Below, one piece after another: positions 61,587 through 64,000 of a DNA stretch of 64,000 nucleotides. Position 1 is the stretch's first letter; each line of letters begins with the position of its first letter. Below the pieces are notes generated by a model. It worked only from the letters and a program-made list of their open reading frames with translations, was not told the origin of the DNA and searched no databases. The translations under genes and the position numbers were made by a program. Origin of the DNA: Clostridia bacterium (lineage in GTDB: Bacteria > Bacillota > Clostridia > Oscillospirales > Acutalibacteraceae); contig JAFRMR010000003.1 of NCBI GenBank assembly GCA_017430535.1, positions 124,001 to 188,000 of the forward strand, in the 5' to 3' direction.

Positions 61587-63197
61587 ATGAAAAAGAAAAT
61601 TGCCATAATCATAACAGCATGTATTTTAATTTCATCCTTAGTTCTCCCCTGTTACGCAAACACCGATGTTGAAGATCCCTCAAAGCAGCAGTTATATACA
61701 TTCCTCGATAAAACGGTAAACGCTCTTGTAGGCGGAATTGCCGCTATGATAAAAACCCCGTACAGCTGGAAAGATAAAAAAGATTTCAAATCCGAAAACT
61801 TTTATCCCGGTTACTCAAAAGATGAATTCATTGATGAGCCGGCAGATAACGCCGCCTGGTCGCTGGGCTATGCAAATGCTTCTCTGCTTACCGGCAAGGA
61901 AGTCGGCGGCGGTGATTATTATGTAGGCGGAAGCCTTTCTGTTACCAAAAAGCTGGCTACAAAACAGCACGATGACCAGAAGGTAAGAACCGTTGCAATT
62001 TCAGACGGCAGAGGCGTAACTATTTTTTCTGTGCTGGATGCTTACGGACTTGCCAATAGTGATGTAAGAGCCATCAGGGGCGAATTTGCAAAATGGGCCG
62101 AAAAAGAAGGTATTAAACTCACTGCCGTAAACATCTCCGTTCTTCATCAGCATTCCTGCGTTGATACTTTCGGCATGAACGGCGATATTGTAAGCGCCCT
62201 TTTCCTCTCAAGCATTAAAAGCCTGCTGGGCATCAAACTCCCCAGCGGCCAGAATCCCGAATATATGGACCACCTTTACGATGTTACCATAGGCTCAATG
62301 AAGGATGCCGTAAAAAATATGGAAACAGGCATACTGTATTACGGTAAAGTTGATGTAAAAGAGTATATTTATGATAAGCGCGATCCGCAGGTATTTGAAA
62401 ACAATATGAACCGTTTCCGTTTTGTGCCGGATAACGCAGAATCAAAAGAAACCTGGATTGCAAACTGCGGAATTCACTGTGTAGGCCACGGTGCCGCCGG
62501 AACGGAATTAACCGGCGACTACCCCTACTATATGGAAGAATATATTAACAAAAATGATAATGCAAACCTTCTGTATATTGAGGGCGCTGAACTTGCGCTC
62601 ACTCTTGAAACCGACAACATCAAGCCGGATGCCACAACCGTAGAAAAAGTAGGCGAAGACTGCGCTACCCTTGCGGAATACGGATATACCATCGCAAAGA
62701 AACTTGAATCCATTACTCCCGATGATGAAACAGTTGTTGAGCCGATTCTGAACATTGCATTCAAAGAAGTATGGGTTGAGATTGAAAACAATATACTTGT
62801 GCTCGCCGCTAAAGGCGGATTGCTTGTAAATAATGTTGCAAAAGACGGAATAGGCAAATATGCCATTCTTACCGAAGTCGGTTACGCAGAGTTCGGCAAG
62901 GGTATTGCCGTGCCGATTATCCCCGGTGAGCTTGCTCCTGAAATTGCATTCGGAGGAGCAAATGAAGGTTTTATATCCTGGAATAACAGCAAATGGGAAG
63001 TACCCGCTTTCAATGAGCTCTGCGGCGATAAACAGCTGATTGTATTCGGCCTCACAAATGATCAGGTAGGTTACCTTATCAACGAAAACAACTGGCACTC
63101 TTATTTTACCGAAAACGAAGAAATCGTATCCTGCGGAAAATCCGCAGCAACAACCATAGCAAATACTTATGTTGACCTTTACAAAGAATATAACTGA
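61587..63197 (+). CDS. Secreted neutral-ceramidase-like protein
   Basis: 536 residues with a signal peptide (1-25, ending PCYA). NISVLHQHSCVDT near residue 190 and CGIHCVGHGA near residue 296 resemble the His-x-His and His zinc motifs of neutral/alkaline ceramidases, and GYANASLLTG and the Ala/Gly-rich core near VRTVAISDG fit the family opening. A GGAGG box precedes the ATG. If active it would hydrolyse an amide lipid outside the cell. It is the third gene of the unit and is followed by rodA at 5 bases. Confidence 0.6.
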   Translation: MKKKIAIIITACILISSLVLPCYANTDVEDPSKQQLYTFLDKTVNALVGGIAAMIKTPYSWKDKKDFKSENFYPGYSKDEFIDEPADNAAWSLGYANASLLTGKEVGGGDYYVGGSLSVTKKLATKQHDDQKVRTVAISDGRGVTIFSVLDAYGLANSDVRAIRGEFAKWAEKEGIKLTAVNISVLHQHSCVDTFGMNGDIVSALFLSSIKSLLGIKLPSGQNPEYMDHLYDVTIGSMKDAVKNMETGILYYGKVDVKEYIYDKRDPQVFENNMNRFRFVPDNAESKETWIANCGIHCVGHGAAGTELTGDYPYYMEEYINKNDNANLLYIEGAELALTLETDNIKPDATTVEKVGEDCATLAEYGYTIAKKLESITPDDETVVEPILNIAFKEVWVEIENNILVLAAKGGLLVNNVAKDGIGKYAILTEVGYAEFGKGIAVPIIPGELAPEIAFGGANEGFISWNNSKWEVPAFNELCGDKQLIVFGLTNDQVGYLINENNWHSYFTENEEIVSCGKSAATTIANTYVDLYKEYN

Positions 63198-63202
63198 TTA
63201 AA

Positions 63203-64000
63203 ATGAACAACAGACTGAAACAATTTATAAAAGGTACAGATTTTATCCTGTATATAATCTGCATACTGACCTCGGCTTTCGGGTGCCTTATGGTTTATTC
63301 TGCCACCAGAAATGAAGCGATTACCAACGGGCTGCTTATCGGCAGAGAATGCCTTATTATGATTATTGCATCTGCCATAGGCATAGCGCTTTGCATTGTA
63401 ATCTCAATGATAGATTACAACTCGGTGGTAAGAATCTGGCCGATTATAGGGGGCGTGTGCCTCCTGCTCATAGGTGCCCTGTTTATCTGGGGCAAAGCCC
63501 CGGCTGACAGACCGGATGCGAGATGCTGGTTGCCTATTATTGAAACAAACTCATTTTCAGTTGATTTTCAGCCCTCCGAGCTTGCAAAAGTCGGATTTCT
63601 GGTTACTTTTGCAGCGCATATTGATATGGTAAAAAATGAAATCAACAAACTTAAAAACATATTGCTTTTAACAATTCACGCCCTTATTCCCATCGGCCTG
63701 ATTATACTTACAGACGATTTGGGTTCGGCAATGATTTTCGGCTTTATGTTTATAGGTATGATGTTTGCAGCCGGGCTTAAAATAAGATATTTTGCCATGG
63801 CGGCAGGTGCTTTTGCCGCAGTATCACCCATATTATGGACAAAGTTCCTCTCAAACTTCCACAGGCAGAGAATACTTGCCGTTTATTATCCGGAAGCACT
63901 CAGTGAAAGCGTTTACAAAGCAAAAATATACCAGCAGCAGAGAGCCGTAAACGCTATAGGCAGCGGCGGTCTGCTTGGCGACGGGCTTTTTAAAGGCACC
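63203..64000 (+). CDS. rodA: RodA/FtsW-family peptidoglycan polymerase, 3' end outside window
   Basis: The open frame from the ATG at 63203 runs to the window end: 266 residues without a stop. Several membrane segments; FQPSELAKVGFLV near residue 128, the DDLGSAMIFG segment near residue 170, and QQQRAVNAIGSGGLLGDGLF near the end are SEDS family motifs. It polymerises glycan strands with a class B PBP partner. It directly follows the ceramidase-like gene. Confidence 0.88.
   Translation, partial: MNNRLKQFIKGTDFILYIICILTSAFGCLMVYSATRNEAITNGLLIGRECLIMIIASAIGIALCIVISMIDYNSVVRIWPIIGGVCLLLIGALFIWGKAPADRPDARCWLPIIETNSFSVDFQPSELAKVGFLVTFAAHIDMVKNEINKLKNILLLTIHALIPIGLIILTDDLGSAMIFGFMFIGMMFAAGLKIRYFAMAAGAFAAVSPILWTKFLSNFHRQRILAVYYPEALSESVYKAKIYQQQRAVNAIGSGGLLGDGLFKGT

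Noticed and set aside
62508-63098. 196-residue antisense frame in the ceramidase-like gene
   Set aside because: No ribosome binding site or domain; the plus-strand gene has a signal peptide, motifs and operon context.

Overview
The window reads as a chromosomal segment of a low-to-mid GC, Gram-positive Clostridia-type anaerobe, probably a gut or rumen Oscillospirales/Lachnospirales relative. The reasons are strong AGGAGG-type ribosome binding sites with several TTG starts, consensus TTGACA/TATAAT promoters (many with a TGA just before the -10 hexamer), CCA-encoding tRNA genes, a tryptophan T-box, a yybP-ykoY manganese riboswitch, RqcH, TrmK, a YolD/Y-polymerase pair and many glycoside hydrolases. 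I saw no prophage, insertion sequence, CRISPR array, rRNA or replication origin. The taxonomic assignment is inference.

Layout. 1-3.8 kb: tail of a GH78 rhamnosidase-like gene, a small membrane protein, a PHP phosphatase and a GH3 beta-glucosidase with reversed domain order. 3.8-6.5 kb: YolD-like protein with a Y-family polymerase, and an AlkD-like DNA repair protein. 6.5-15.4 kb: a pyrimidine operon pyrC-carB-pyrK-pyrD-pyrF-pyrE-pyrB-pyrI behind a promoter and a leader terminator, with no carA. 15.6-17.1 kb: secreted lipase-like protein and tRNA-Ser. 17.2-21.1 kb: T-box-controlled trpB (TrpB2 type), a class III aminotransferase and an SCP2-like protein. 21.1-27.4 kb: a seven-gene operon with a D-amino-acid aminotransferase, both halves of a D-glutamate cyclase, 5-oxoprolinase PxpABC and alanine racemase. 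27.4-31.7 kb: GH38 mannosidase with an unrecognised 599-residue partner. 31.9-38.2 kb: an operon of two flavoproteins, a cation diffusion facilitator, a membrane-anchored phosphoesterase and a GH28 enzyme.

38.3-45.2 kb: TrmK, Nif3-like, RqcH, a HerA/DUF853 ATPase, a HAD hydrolase, a SpoU-type methyltransferase and tRNA-Gly/tRNA-Arg. 45.2-53 kb: cupin, GH36 alpha-galactosidase, tRNA-Leu, a riboswitch-controlled P-type ATPase and a secreted GH51 arabinofuranosidase. 53-57 kb: a second secreted lipase-like protein (a paralogue of the one at 15.6 kb), a GDPD phosphodiesterase and an inositol-dehydrogenase-like enzyme. 57.2-64 kb: tRNA-Lys, a Cys-rich protein, a second PHP phosphatase, an FkbM methyltransferase, then SGNH hydrolase, PTS_EIIC_2 membrane protein, secreted ceramidase-like protein and a truncated rodA.

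How it fits together. The glycoside hydrolases (GH78, GH3, GH38, GH28, GH36, GH51) fit a plant-glycan and pectin side-chain diet, but they are scattered single units with no linked sugar ABC transporter or SusCD. The most notable system is the 21.1-27.4 kb operon, which on paper links L-Ala, D-Ala, D-Glu and 5-oxoproline in one pathway. The two halves of the D-glutamate cyclase, fused in animal DGLUCY, are encoded here as separate genes alongside the 5-oxoproline hydrolase.
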